This document shows positions 23,642-35,867 of a stretch of 64,000 nt of DNA, piece by piece. The notes below the pieces were generated by a model. That model had not been told where the DNA came from. It made no database searches and saw nothing but the letters and a program-made list of their open reading frames with translations. Both the position numbers and the translations under genes were made by a program. The first letter of the stretch is position 1. Every line of letters begins with the position of its first letter. This stretch comes from Dactylellina haptotyla (taxonomy: Eukaryota > Ascomycota > Orbiliomycetes > Orbiliales > Orbiliaceae): NCBI GenBank assembly GCA_031310005.1, contig CM062384.1:744001-808000 (forward strand), in the 5' to 3' direction.

Positions 23642-24096
23642 TCACTCCACATTTCTTCACTTGGTTTTTCTGTGCGTCGTCTGATTACTTTTTTTTTTTT
23701 CAGTGTCTTAATTTAAATGTCGCGATCTCTGGCTTGCCCCTCCATTTGGTATCGAATTGAGAAGGCCCTCGCGATATCGGACGACCTTTCGCGACCCGGG
23801 GGGCTGGCATGCATCATCTCTCTCCCCGTCGCACTTGCAAACCTGCGCCCTTTCTCTCTCGTCTTGTCGATGCCAGATGCGCTCCCTCGGGCGCTCAGGA
23901 ATTCCTGCAACATTCGCATCCTTGATCTGATCTTCCCCGCTTTTTTTTTCTTGTTGTTTCCTGTCGGTGCAAAGTGCGATGACGGGAACGCCAATCTCAT
24001 GCTATCATCACTTGATTTCTGCTTCTGGGCCTCCCCTCGAAAATCCCAGGCGAATTGGCGAGGAGTTCAGCGCCGCAACAGCAGCGCCGCCGCCAG

Positions 24097-24147
24097 TAGC
24101 TAGCTAGTCCGTGCTAGCTCCAACAGCTAGAACGAGCTAGCCAGCTG
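24097..24147. repeat. Cluster of CTAGCT/AGCTAG motifs
   Basis: At least five overlapping or closely spaced copies of the palindromic core AGCTAG/CTAGCT within about 50 bases. No gene lies on either side for several hundred bases. Confidence 0.55.
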
Positions 24148-25052
24148 CGAGGTGAACCCTTGAGCGACCCAGCGTCATGTCGACGCATCATGTACAGAAA
24201 CCCTACATGTTCCCCCGTCTCGCCATTCGTCGGTAACCCCAAACAACTCTGAGCATGCATCTACCGTCGATGCTCTGCAACCCCTCCTCCCTTCTATCAC
24301 TTTCCCCCTCCTTTTTCGGCAAACCGATGCGTGACTTGTGATATTCCAAACCCCAAATCGAGAGCTCTCCGAGACATCTTTCTTAGCCACCTTTGAGATA
24401 TCGATATCTTCTCAGCATCCGTTGAGATGTCCTGTTACTTTTCACCCAACATGCCCCACCTCGAGACCTCCAAACCGCTTCACTTCTCCCTTTCCTGTCA
24501 CAAGCATGCTCCAGCTAAGTTTTGTTTCTGATCGTGCATCAAAGCTTTCCCGCGAACGGCTTAGAGCCATCTTGGTCTGTTGCGTTGCGCTTGCAGGGAT
24601 GGGCCGACACCACCGCAACACAAACGCCCATCGTGATTCATGTTGTGTTGTCACCTGTGCGCTTCACGCTGACCGCAAGGCTGAGCATGCCCGCACCCGC
24701 CGTTGTAGCCTGTAGCATGTAGGCGTACCTTGCAGTGCCCATCATGCTCCTTTCTGATATTTGCAACTTCCTTATTTAAGCTTCTATTCCGAGGTATCTA
24801 TAATTCTGCGATCACGATACCTACAATATATAGCACAGATGAAGATTTTTCAGCATCACCTGCGTCTTCCCCGCATTCTTCATCTCGATCTTGACTTTAT
24901 ATCACCCAAAAGTTTCATAAACATTCAATCAAAATCTCTATTGAAACAAAATATACTTCCACAAAACCCCAAATAAGCGATCCGTCGTGACTTTATACAT
25001 ATCCTTCCCGCCTCCCCGTACGCCTGACCCCAAAACCTTTTTATAAACAAAA
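24148..25052. other. Spacer between the Gag1-like upstream region and the protease gene
   Basis: C-rich then AT-rich sequence. Frames such as 24338-24715 show no domain or splice partner. Nothing supported. Confidence 0.45.
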
Positions 25053-27134
25053 CTACGCATAATACCACGACCCCCCTCCTCGATCAGCGTACGGTGCCAT
25101 CCCCACCGTTCCATTTCCCGAGGTATCCCATTTGAAAAAGGCGGATTTGAACACTACGCTGCCGTAGACGTGGTACTCCTGTCCCGGCTTAGTAACTTGT
25201 ATCAACCCTCGGCACGTCGTTGAACCTGTTTCATCAAAATCAGCCTGACCACTTCCCCAAACAGAAACTGCATATGTTTGTTTTTGAATACAGAAACAGA
25301 GAAAAAAGAACGTAAATATATAAAGAGAAAGAAAATGCTTACAAGTGTCCTCCCCAGTAACAGGGTGGCATTCATCGTAAACCTCGCTCGCAAACTGTGT
25401 CATGTCCAACGCGATCGTGGTCGTACCCCATGGTAACCCGATAGTCGTATCGTACTCCGGTTTGATCGCGATCGCGAAACTTGAATAGTTGAAACTACAC
25501 GGATACGTGCAGTTGTATAGGCCGCCGTTAATCGTTAAACAGCTCCCTGAGAGAGCGCCGTAAATGGATTTTACTGCGGTTGAAGATATGTACGTTTCTT
25601 TACTGCCCGTGTCCAGGAGAATCGGTAGCTCTTCTGAGCCGGATTGTGGGGTTGTATCTCGTTTTATTATATCTCCGGTGGAAGTTTGCATGGCCAGTTG
25701 CGCGTTCGCGGTAATCGATGTTATGCCAGTTTCTAGGCTTGCAGTGGCTGTGACTACTGTTGATTCTACGGAAGTTGCATCAGTAGTTTCCACTGTATCT
25801 GTCGACCCAGTGCTATCTGCAGTTGTAGACGTAGCGGTATCCATAGTCGTCCGCCATCCGCTATCGGTGGCCGTGACTTCTTCGACGCTGGTACTATTAG
25901 TCGTAGTCGACCAACTCATATCATTACCCGAAATCATAGTCTCGCTCTCAGCTGTCGTCGTCTCTGTGCTGGACCCTGTGTTAGTCTCCGCGGTAGTACT
26001 ACCACTCGTCCCCGCTACACCCCCCACAGAAACTGTCGCCCAGTTCCCATCCGGCTGTACAAACCAAGACCCATTAATCCCCGCCACGGGTACCTCTATC
26101 AAACTTCCAGAATACAACTCCTTCGGTTCGTAATCAAACCCAATAAACATCTGCCCACCGGGTTTGAAGTACGTCGTGAAAAAATGCCAACTAGAAATAT
26201 CCAACGGTGATTCGACTAGTACATCCTCCGTGGTATTTCCCGCCCCTGTAGAAGAAGCCGATGAACGAGAAACCCAATACTGCTTCGCATTAAATCCTAA
26301 CGGCAACACCCCGCCAATCCCACTCTCTTCGTCCCATGGCTCGATAATCTCCGGTAGTGCGAGAATCTGCTTCTCCCATTTCGCTGCGCCGAAGATATCA
26401 GCTGCGCTTACAGGGTCAGAATATACTTTCGTTCCGGTTACCGTCAGGCCGTCCGGGTAAGTGAACGTGTACCGTGCGTTATTTGGTACTACTTCCGCGT
26501 CGGGACCAGGAGTGTAACAGCCTGCTCCGGTACGTAAAGCGGGTCTACAGAGCTCCGGTAATAGAGACGAGATGACCCAGAAATGGAATGACGAAGTGTC
26601 TACTTTTAAGAAGACTAGATCTTCGCTACCGATTGTTAGTTCTGCGACAAAGTAGCCGCCGGCGAAATACACCGGGACGAACCCCGGTTCAGCGGATTGC
26701 TGCGACGCAAAGATGAACTCGTTATCCGTTGCTGAAGTTATCGAGTTTATATCTTGCGAGATACTGCCGGAGTCTACGTTTGGAGTATCCATGGCAGCGG
26801 ACTGCAGGACTTCTTTGATAGCGTGATCGTCAAAATGTGTTGGGGAGGCGGGCTGCGAGGTATCTTGCGCCACGGGCTCACTGATCCCGCCGAGGCTGGA
26901 GGTTGAGTAGGAGGCTACATATGTAGAAACTGATTGTGCAGTTGGCAGACCTGTCGGGTGTGCCGCAGTTACAGAGGACCACTCGCCGTCTTGATCGATT
27001 GTGGGAATTGGTGATGCAAGGATGTGTGAAATATCCGCAGCTGAATTTGTGGTTATCTCGAAGGCTTCATCGGAGAAACCTTGAGGGCGGGATAGTACTT
27101 GAGGCAGGTATATAAGCAGGAAAGGGAGTATCAT
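25053..27134 (-). CDS. Secreted aspartic protease (A1 family) with mucin-like insert
   Basis: Acid endopeptidase of the pepsin family, secreted. Exons 27134-25343 and 25267-25053 give 668 residues. Seen: signal peptide MILPFLLIYLPQVLS, a long N-terminal region of about 150 residues, the N-lobe from about 155 with first catalytic loop LKVDTSS (about D179; usual form DTGS), the flap region near the TFTYPDGL segment, and the C-lobe catalytic loop ILLDTGS (about D508). Between the lobes lies a Thr/Ser-rich stretch of about 130 residues (about 372-500) ending in a dibasic KR. The 75-nt intron has no stop and a length divisible by three, so the unspliced frame is also open. DTSS in the first lobe could still be active, since the Asp is kept. 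An inactive relative cannot be excluded. Confidence 0.85.
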   Translation of the reverse strand: MILPFLLIYLPQVLSRPQGFSDEAFEITTNSAADISHILASPIPTIDQDGEWSSVTAAHPTGLPTAQSVSTYVASYSTSSLGGISEPVAQDTSQPASPTHFDDHAIKEVLQSAAMDTPNVDSGSISQDINSITSATDNEFIFASQQSAEPGFVPVYFAGGYFVAELTIGSEDLVFLKVDTSSFHFWVISSLLPELCRPALRTGAGCYTPGPDAEVVPNNARYTFTYPDGLTVTGTKVYSDPVSAADIFGAAKWEKQILALPEIIEPWDEESGIGGVLPLGFNAKQYWVSRSSASSTGAGNTTEDVLVESPLDISSWHFFTTYFKPGGQMFIGFDYEPKELYSGSLIEVPVAGINGSWFVQPDGNWATVSVGGVAGTSGSTTAETNTGSSTETTTAESETMISGNDMSWSTTTNSTSVEEVTATDSGWRTTMDTATSTTADSTGSTDTVETTDATSVESTVVTATASLETGITSITANAQLAMQTSTGDIIKRDTTPQSGSEELPILLDTGSKETYISSTAVKSIYGALSGSCLTINGGLYNCTYPCSFNYSSFAIAIKPEYDTTIGLPWGTTTIALDMTQFASEVYDECHPVTGEDTCKHFLSLYIFTFFFLCFCIQKQTYAVSVWGSGQADFDETGSTTCRGLIQVTKPGQEYHVYGSVVFKSAFFKWDTSGNGTVGMAPYADRGGGSWYYA

Positions 27135-30100
27135 GGTAGTGTTACGTTTTGTAAAACTTTGCGTTGTAGACGTCTTTGTTAAGCTTGTAGGGTCGAGAGG
27201 CGATATTTATTTGCTCTAGTATAATTGTATAAATTAAATAGCTGAAAATATCTGATGTTTATGACAAGACAATTTCATAATCTTCATTTCAACGACTTTT
27301 TTAAATCTTATAACGGCTGCTGATGTTGACTCGATGCATGTTTAACTTTTTAGCACGTTCGCTTCGTGATATGCTTTCGCCAAATGAAGATATGATCGTT
27401 CATGGATCTGTTGTTGAGATCTATAGAAACAACAGAAATTTAAACTTTATGAGCGAAACGATACTGCGTTCGCTTCGCAAAGACGTGTTCAGCACTCTCA
27501 TGATATCAGTGGGTTTTCACACGCATTGGATGTATACTCTATCGAAATTTTCGCATAGGTTATAATTAAGATTATTTCGATATATGACGAAATGATACTG
27601 TGGATTTAGCTAAATTCCATTAATTTGCGTTTTTCGGGTACCAGTGGAAATATTGAATCCGGGTTTAAGGTTTGTGCTCCCAGTGCTCAGCAAATTGACG
27701 GAATATGCTCACCTCGATAGCATTATATACATACTCCCACGTTTCGGAACTTACTGTACCTGCCAATATGTATACGTATTCTTGTGCTAAAACGCTTCAG
27801 ATGTATACAAGACACTATGCGCGAGACAACATACGCGACTTACAAGCTGGCGGTATATATCTGCTAGCGTTGTGTTGTGGGTAAAACAGACCAGCAATCG
27901 CTTCGCCCAGCCTTCAAACTCGATCTCAGTCTCGATTAGTCAACTCTGTCATCATTCTTGACGAGCGGCTTAAACACGTGCAAAAGAGAAAAGCTGGTTA
28001 ATACTTTATTGGCATTCTCGGCATTTGAGCAAGAACCGGATCAACTTCCGTAGATGTAACCATTCCGCACACACGGCATTGAATACCTCAGACAGTTGCT
28101 CGAATAAAGGATATATAACCTATGGCTATACCTCTTTCTATCAATTGAGGATTATCAAGCCACTTATTTCAGCTAATGCATATCATGTCACCTTGGGCTG
28201 ACGGCTACAGGTTGCTGCATTCCGACTTTATAGCTGTTGTGCATGTAGTCTTGACTCAGCGTTCGGCTTAGCGGCTCTTCGACAGTGTGAGACAAGCCAG
28301 GGTGCTATAATGCTAGATCCTGGCTTGCTTGTGCATAAACGGGCGTTTGTTCGTATCGATTTCGCTTGTTGTTAAGATCTTGATGCGATTCCCAATACTC
28401 TGGTTCAAAATTTACATCCTGCGTTGGCAATGTTACGAGTAGTGCTTATGCCCGACCTGCCAGCCTTTCGTCGAGTAGGTGTTCACATGATCGCGTCCTT
28501 TTCGGTCCAGAATCAGCCTTCGTCTTCGGAATATATATTTATAGAGTATTCGGTCTGATTATGAAGAATCATTTTAGTTAGTAAAATTTTGTGGCGATTC
28601 AGAATTTTATCGTTCTAGATGAAGTTAAAATGTTGCAACCATAGTCTAGCCGCCGACAACGACTCACACAGAGTTGTGACTTAACGACGCCCAACTCGAA
28701 AGCACCAACTAGTTCTCAAGAAATCCGGCCCGAGGATATTCACATGTACGTTAATTGCATTTAGTGCACCCTTTGGGACTATTTAGTTTGAGGAGATCGC
28801 ACTCGGTGTACGCGTGTACATCTTATAGGTCCGTCATGCCCAGGGATCTAGTATCCCGCTGGGGATGGAGATAAATGTAGGCTGCGCATGCCTCCTGTTT
28901 TTCTCCTGGGATATATAGATGTGGTCGGATCTAAGCATGCAGCCTCGAGCTCGTCAGGAAACTTGCAATTCTTGATCTTAATGAATCTTTAACCTCTTGG
29001 GCAAGCTATTCATCTCTAGTTGGTCCGAAGTAATATTATCCAAGATATGTGGGGTCCCTCGAAAATTAGATAATTTGGAAGTCTCAAGTTTAGTTATGTT
29101 GGTTTCCCTGATGTCTTGCCATATTCCCCACAATCCTTTTGCACCAAATAAACAGTAGTTGGTATATATTATATTAATGTTTTGACTCGTAGATTCGTTA
29201 CTATCCGGTATTAACGGCTTCCCCGAATGAGAATTACTTGTTCCGTATCGAGCAACTTTCGCCTAGTGAGACTATGGACTAGACTCCCATGAAGAAACAC
29301 CGCGCTAACTTTCGGCTCGCTTGCAACCGATTCTTTTGTCGACACAAGCCCTCAGCCCGCGACATAAGAAGGATAATTCGAAAGTATATATTCGCTAAAG
29401 CTCATTTGGGGAATTTATGTTTTACGTTATTAAGCTTAATGTACCCTTTGTGGCTTAGCTTTTTATATGTAGCAGAAACAGAGTTAATCGATAACCATAA
29501 ATGATCAATTTCCTGGAGACGTGAAACTTTTTGGGCACGGACTTATTGAGCAAATATGTACCTCGATTACCAGCTGCTAAGGGTCTCGGAACCTAGCTGG
29601 GACCTTGCCAGATCAGTCCTGGCTCGTTATCTTGATAAAAGCCAAATCAGCATTTCATCCTTCTTTCGGAAATCTAGATGCTGGCTTTGACCACAAGATA
29701 TCAAGATCTCACGGAGCATTTTTTCCAAGCTTTTCTATTATGCAGGTGCAAAGAGGCAAAGCAGTAGACGTACGTTTACCCCTTGCGAATTCCCAAGGAA
29801 CTCTAAACCACAATCAATGTGTAGTTTACTCGAAAGGGTAATACCGCGGGGCTATCGGTGAATTGCCTGAAGGCCTCGCCTTTTCCACACGCAGTATTTC
29901 CTGAGAAGTCTGCCTGGCTAGAACGTGAGAGGTAGAGTTCATAGCCACCGGAAGCCACCCCCGGCTGATACTTAGCGAGTGTCAGGCGTTATGTAGCCAA
30001 GTATTGAGATGATTTTCATTCTATATTCCAGTACATTCTTCCCTACATTCACAAGAAATAGACCACCAACAACAGTCTGCATAGTATAAAACCATGTTTG

Positions 30101-30472
30101 ATTTCACTCAGCCACGAGCGGACCGACGGATAGGGATAGGCGCTAGATTCAAATCTAGTTGTTTCTCTAAACACTGGTCTACCGCAGGAAACGAGACACC
30201 GAGTACATCTCTCCGAGAAACAAAGAATCACAGCGTGATTAACTGGGGCTCCGAGACAAGCGACCTTAGAGTATTGCAGCGTTACTCCGAGACATCTAGA
30301 TCAATCACACCTCTACCTTTTCACGAGTCTACGGGCTCGAAGACCATCTACGCCGTAGTCGCCAGGTGGCCATGCAGGTGGCTTGCTTTGCCCTCGATGG
30401 CGACCTCGCGATCCCCGTTTTCGGATCGTTCTAGCTACGCCTCTACGGCGGTAGATTGACGCCTCCTTTTTC
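27135..30472. other. Long gene-poor region (about 3.3 kb)
   Basis: No gene model. Frames of 60-120 codons (for example 29605-29841 and 30094-30459) lack motifs and exon partners. Its first bases hold the AT-rich promoter of the protease gene. Confidence 0.5.
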
Positions 30473-30479
30473 TATAAAT
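30473..30479 (+). promoter_or_regulatory. TATA box of the subtilisin gene
   Basis: TATAAAT about 160 bases before the start codon, followed by a pyrimidine-rich leader. Confidence 0.45.
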
Positions 30480-30638
30480 CAGAGATCTATCTCCCTTCAA
30501 TCGAGACTTTTCTTCTATCATCAGCAGCATCGGGATCAGTATCTAAATATCCTAGGCACAACAATCTTCTTAAGAGAATCATTCCTTTTTCGATCTCTCT
30601 GAAGCTATCAGCAGCTCTATTCATAACCAACATTCAAA

Positions 30639-31994
30639 ATGTTTTGCAAGAATATCCTCCTGCTTCTTACAGTTGCTGGTTCCGCTCTCGCGGTTCCTGC
30701 CCTCAAAGTTATCAATGAGGGTGCCCCGGGTACCATTCCCGATAAATATATCATCGTGTTCAAGGACAGTGCCACCGATGCCGCTGTTACCATCCACACA
30801 GACCGGATTTCCAAGTTCCACGAAAAGCGAGGGATGGACGTCAAAGAAAAGACAAGAAAAGCTGGTATTAAGAAGAAGTTCAACTTCAAGTCTAAGAAAG
30901 CTTTCAGGGGATATTCCGGAGAATTCGACAAGGCTACCGTGAAGGAGATTCTTAAGTCTCCCGAGGTTGCTTTTGTGGAGCAAGATGCCGTTGTCAAGCT
31001 GAACGATAAGGTCGACCTCGAGAAGCGCGTTTACCGACCAAGTGCCATTTGGAATCTGGATCGTATCTCACACGAAAAGTTTACCGCTCCTTATGCCTAC
31101 TATTACGACGACAAATACGCCGGGAACGGAGTCACCGTCTACGTCATCGATACTGGTATCCGCACTACCCATAAGGTAAGCAATCTATTTTTGCAATCAA
31201 CTATGCCGGAATATCTTCGCTAATAAAGCTCTTAGGAATTTATTGATCTGAGCACTGGAAAGTCCAGAGCGTCGTTCGGATTCAACGCAGTAGGAGACGG
31301 CATCAACACAGACGGTAACGGACATGGAACCCACTGCGCCGGTACAATTGGTGGAAACACCTACGGAGTCAATAGAAAAGTAAACCTTGTCGCCGTCAAG
31401 GTTCTGGACTCTCAAGGAAGCGGTACCTGGTCTGGCGTACTTAATGGAATGAACTGGGTTGCTGCAAACGCGAAGCCAAACTACTCCGTCGCCAGTATGT
31501 CTCTTGGTGGCGGCAAGTCCGCCTCTATTAATGCCGCTGTCGATACCCTATGGAACAGGGGCGTCATTCTCGCTGTCGCTGCTGGTAACGAAAATGCCGA
31601 TGCAGTCAACAGTTCCCCAGCTTCTGCACCAAACGCTATCACTGTCGGCGCAATTGATATTAACAACCAAGTCGCCTCTTGGTCTAACTACGGAAGCACA
31701 GTCGACATTCTCGCTCCAGGTGTTAGCATCCAAAGCACATGGATCAGTTCTGACACTTCGACCGCCTTCCTTTCCGGTACCTCCATGGCTACTCCCCACG
31801 TTGCCGGCCTGGCAGCTTACTACATTAGTCAAGTGGCCTGGAACCGGGGCTCCCCCAGTCCATCTTTAATCACGTCATTGCTCATCAATAGCTCAATGAA
31901 GAACCAAGTCAGTAATGCTGGTAATTTGCGCGGCGCTCCAAATAGGATTGCCTCAAATGGATATTGTGTTGGGGCATACCCGTGCACATATTAA
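30639..31994 (+). CDS. Secreted subtilisin-like serine protease (S8, proteinase K type)
   Basis: Broad-specificity extracellular endopeptidase. Exons 30639-31175 and 31236-31994 (intron 60 nt) give 431 residues, typical for the family. Seen: signal peptide about 1-18; inhibitor I9 propeptide about 35-120 (DKYIIVFKDSATDAA...); likely maturation after the dibasic KR at about 129-130; catalytic Asp171 in VIDTGIR, His209 in GHGTHCAG, oxyanion Asn297 in AAGNEN and Ser362 in SGTSMATPHVAG. The intron lies just after the catalytic Asp region. It lies next to the pectinase genes. All key residues are present, so the enzyme should be active. Confidence 0.95.
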
Positions 31995-32486
31995 GGCATT
32001 TCGATCTCAATATCTTGAATAATTTGGGAGGTTGAGTGGTTCTTAGCCTAAGCTTGAAACATAGACGGCATATTTCCTTTCTAAAAATCTTCTTATTTTT
32101 ATTCTGTACCAATTTATTATTACCTGTACAATATATACATTCGTTTCCCTATATATTTTATTACAAATTTGTATTATTCAATAAAACAAAATCTTATCAT
32201 GCCATTTATACCTCCGTTCGGGTGATGAATTTATATGAAAGCCTCTTATTATTACCGCTATTTTGAGTAAATCTTCTGCTATTTGCCGGGTAAGCCTAGG
32301 AACTTGAAAGGAACTCTGTCGCCTCGCCCTACACTAAATTCTAGAACAGCCATAAGGTGGAGCTATCTCGTTTTTTCACAGTAAAAGTACATAAATTTTC
32401 TGCCCCCGAGGTATCAGAAATAGAAGCATCCAGCTAGCTTTCGTAGCTACAAATTTAGTAATCATTACACATGCTCTTTTAGAACT
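31995..32486. other. Convergent AT-rich spacer
   Basis: 3' flanks of the subtilisin and exopolygalacturonase genes, with AATAAAA near 32181. No gene seen. Confidence 0.6.
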
Positions 32487-34008
32487 CTAGGCTGTACAGT
32501 TCCAGCCATGTAGGAGATTCTTGTCGAGATTGGTGCATATCCAAGTAGGAGCCTTCCCGCTGGGGGGCATGACCGTAATGCCGATCGCCTCGATGTTGGT
32601 GCAGCTCTGAGTATATATTAGCAGATGAATCGTCATTGTACCAAAAGGTTTAGAACTTACATGCGGAGTGCTGCAAATGAGGTCTCCAACTCTCGGATCA
32701 GTCTTCTTGCTGGTCTTTCCGCTGATATCTTTGTAAGTGATATCAACCATTGTCATATTGGACTAGAGGTTGGGCAATGGTTAGTTCATGTAAGCATTCT
32801 TAGCTAGCTGACCTAGCAATATCGAACGTTAGATCTTACCGGGAACTGATTACAATAGGCATTGCTTGGTGCACCATAGCATTGCGTCAATGAAATCGAA
32901 GCATCCACGTTCTCGATAAGCATTTTGTCGTAGGTAACATTGTGTACTCTTCCCAATCCACCGCCACTTGCTCCGTTGTTGGGAACTGACGGATCAACTC
33001 CACTCCAGACTTTAATACGAGCACCAATCGTAGAGTTGATCATGTGAGTGTTATAGAACAAGATATTCTCAACGATATCAATCTCGTTTTCATACTGACC
33101 CAGAGACCCAACTGTCATTCCATGGCTGCCAGTGCAGGTTAAGTTTTGGAACACCATGTTTGTGCTATTTGGTTTGAGGGCAACGCAATCATCAGTGTTG
33201 ACGATGACGGAATTTTGAACCACAATATTGTCAGAGCGGAAAGTGTCATAACCATCTAAAATCTTCCTAGTTAAAATCCATATTACCCATTGGTTCGTTT
33301 GGATGGCTGGGGTATACCTGTATTTTTTGGTCCGTTGGCGCCAGTAACCTTGACAATAATATTCAGACCATCGAAGATAACATCCTTGCAGTCGGTAATC
33401 CACTGGAACCAGTTTGGTGGGTTATAAAGGTTCAATCCACTAATAGTGGCTCCGTCAAGACCATCCCATGAAATAAACATCGGTCTATTCAAAGATGAAT
33501 TTCGTGCAAATCTGTCCCACCATACTTGCCCCTGGGCATCAAAACCACCTTTACCAGAGCCAAAGACATTCACGTCTTTTCCTCCAATAGCGATCATGGT
33601 GTTGGCACCCTGGAAAGTATATTGGAAACTATGGCTGGCCCAGTATTCAGTATCATTGGTGAACTGAAGGATCCCTTGGATGTCAAAGTCTATTGCTTCT
33701 AACCCTCGAAGATCCATTACAGATCCAATAATGTAAAGTGGATCCAAAAGAGCAACCGTCCCACCATTATTACAGCTTTTTACAGCTTCAATGATTTGAG
33801 GGGCGTCATCCTGGCCATTTCCTAAAGCATCTACGAAACAATGACGTTTCCGACGAGGGGATGATGGAAACTTCTTGCCTGTAGTATAGGGACTAGGGAC
33901 GAGAGAAGGACGAGCTGCAGCAGTGTGTCCATTATGAGTTCTACCGGTTGCATGGACGGCACCGGAAAACCAAGCCGTACATAAAACAAGAGGAGTAAAA
34001 AGAACCAT
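32487..34008 (-). CDS. Secreted exopolygalacturonase, GH28
   Basis: Removes galacturonic acid from the ends of homogalacturonan. Exons 34008-33318, 33255-32840, 32762-32661 and 32606-32487 give 442 residues. Seen: signal peptide about 1-20, a short basic pro-region ending in PRRKRH, then the right-handed beta-helix. GH28 signatures: NTDG (about 229-232, split by intron 1), DDC (about 252-254), GSHG (about 273-276) and RIK followed by VWSGVDP. The sequence NTDGYDTFRSDN points to exo-acting fungal enzymes; endo-enzymes usually have NTDGFDV. A C-terminal Cys-rich segment (ICTNLDKNLLHGWNCTA) is typical. The model is well supported by four in-frame joins. Confidence 0.92.
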
Positions 34009-35867
34009 GGTGCAGGATGCTATGATTTGAGCTCGCGCCTTAGAATGTTGTTGACAGCAAGGTGGCAGCAGACTGGTAATTCGGATCTGCTTCCCAGAGT
34101 TTCAACTTCAATTCACTTGTATCCTAGTATTATATATTATAAAGTACATTGCGCGCCTGAAGCGAAAAATAAATTAGAGATTGTTTCACAGGTGGAATTA
34201 ATTCGAATTATTCCAGCGGTGAAACTCTGCCTCCAGTGGAGGAAACCAGTTTCCCCGGATCTTTCAAACAAAACGGCTGATTTGGGCCCGCAACAAGGCA
34301 ACTATATTTTACGCTAGAGCCAAAAAACTCATTTGATGAGAAATAAACTGTGAAAATGTGTCCGAGAAATGCGCCTGAGCAGTAGAATTCATTGAGATTC
34401 TTGTGAGTTCACATGTGGGACGTGCCTTTCCAAGCTTTAGGCTAAATAACAGTACCGTGTGTTCCAGCTGGTTTACCATGGTTTAGTCAGTTCCAAGAAC
34501 GCATTTAGCAGGCGATGGCCCCAACACGGGGAACATTGTGGGGCTCAACCGCACCAGGGTTTCTCCGTTTAGCCTGCTAACCCGACCCGTCAAAAATTCA
34601 TGCCAGCATCATCAAATGAGGCCATTCTTGCTATTCACATCTACCTCCAAGCATTCAGGCTAATTACAAACGCTTCGTGCGACCTCGCATTGTTGTACAG
34701 TATTCACAAACTCGGCCTGCCCCGGAGTATTTTGTTGTGGGGATCAACGAGCCCCATATTTATAAAACCAAATATGTCTTGCCGGCATACTGGGCTACTA
34801 GTAGATAACCATTGGTCATGCATCAAAGGCATGGATATCAAATGTTTCCTTGCACCAGGGTTTTAGCCCCACCCCGTCTCCGGAAAGGTAAGACGAGTTA
34901 TACGCACGAAAGAGTTGGAGTTTGCTTGCAAAGCTTGTGCTTTCACGCGAGCTCCTTTGAAAATGCTGAATTTACTGAGGACTCGCTCTATATCCTCTAG
35001 GTTTTTTGATCTAACGGAGCACCTAGCAACAGCTATCAATTGCGAACCAATTTTGCCCAGCCTTGGTGTTTTGAACTATGCATTTGGATTGTCGTGCTAT
35101 CCCATTAAATCTCCAATCTCTTCACTTTTTTTGCGCTATGTGTAATACAGGTGCTTGACGCACGGTCGCGCACTAGATCTACAGAAATTCAACCGACAGC
35201 CGCTTCAATTAACCGAAAAAATAGTTTCGCTGACAACTAGGCCGCCTATGTCTCAAGAATTCGGATTCTAACATCGAAATTTCTGAAGGTTTAATGTTTA
35301 CAATAGCCGTGACTACAGATATCCGGATATATCCCGCAAGCCTGCGAACGGCGAAATTCGACCATTCGTATTCACAATAGACGTTGACAAAGCCTCTATG
35401 TTTAATTAATAATAAGAGCATATACCTATGGACACGCACAGCCAAACCAGCGTCTAGCAACGAGACTATGCCTATGGTCCATCGCTCGTGATATTTCAAT
35501 GGTGGCGAGTGTGTTGAATTTAGGTTACACACGGTCATATCCGATTGAACTAATGCTTTGCGAGAGCTTGCTAACATATACCGCAAATGTGATAAAAATC
35601 ACCCTGGCTAAACAAGGTGAAAGGAGTCTTGGTGATACAGTTTGAATTTTGATAATAATCAAGTCGCAAAACTTTGTTTGCCCGTGAAGGTTTACATTGG
35701 GGGAGGGTCCTGAATACAGGGTCCGAGAGCGTCACGCGGGTGCACTTATATCAGAAACATATATAGAGAACTCCCTACGATTAAAGTCCAAGCTGAGTGG
35801 GAGTAGGTAGTTTCAATCAAATCGGTCTCCTCCCCGGATCCAGCACTCTTAGTCATCTTGCAGCAGC
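34009..35867. other. Spacer between exo-PG and pectin methylesterase genes
   Basis: TATA-rich sequence at about 34131-34143 fits the promoter of the exo-PG gene. The rest (frames at 34600-35145 and 35209-35586) shows no coding support. Confidence 0.5.
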
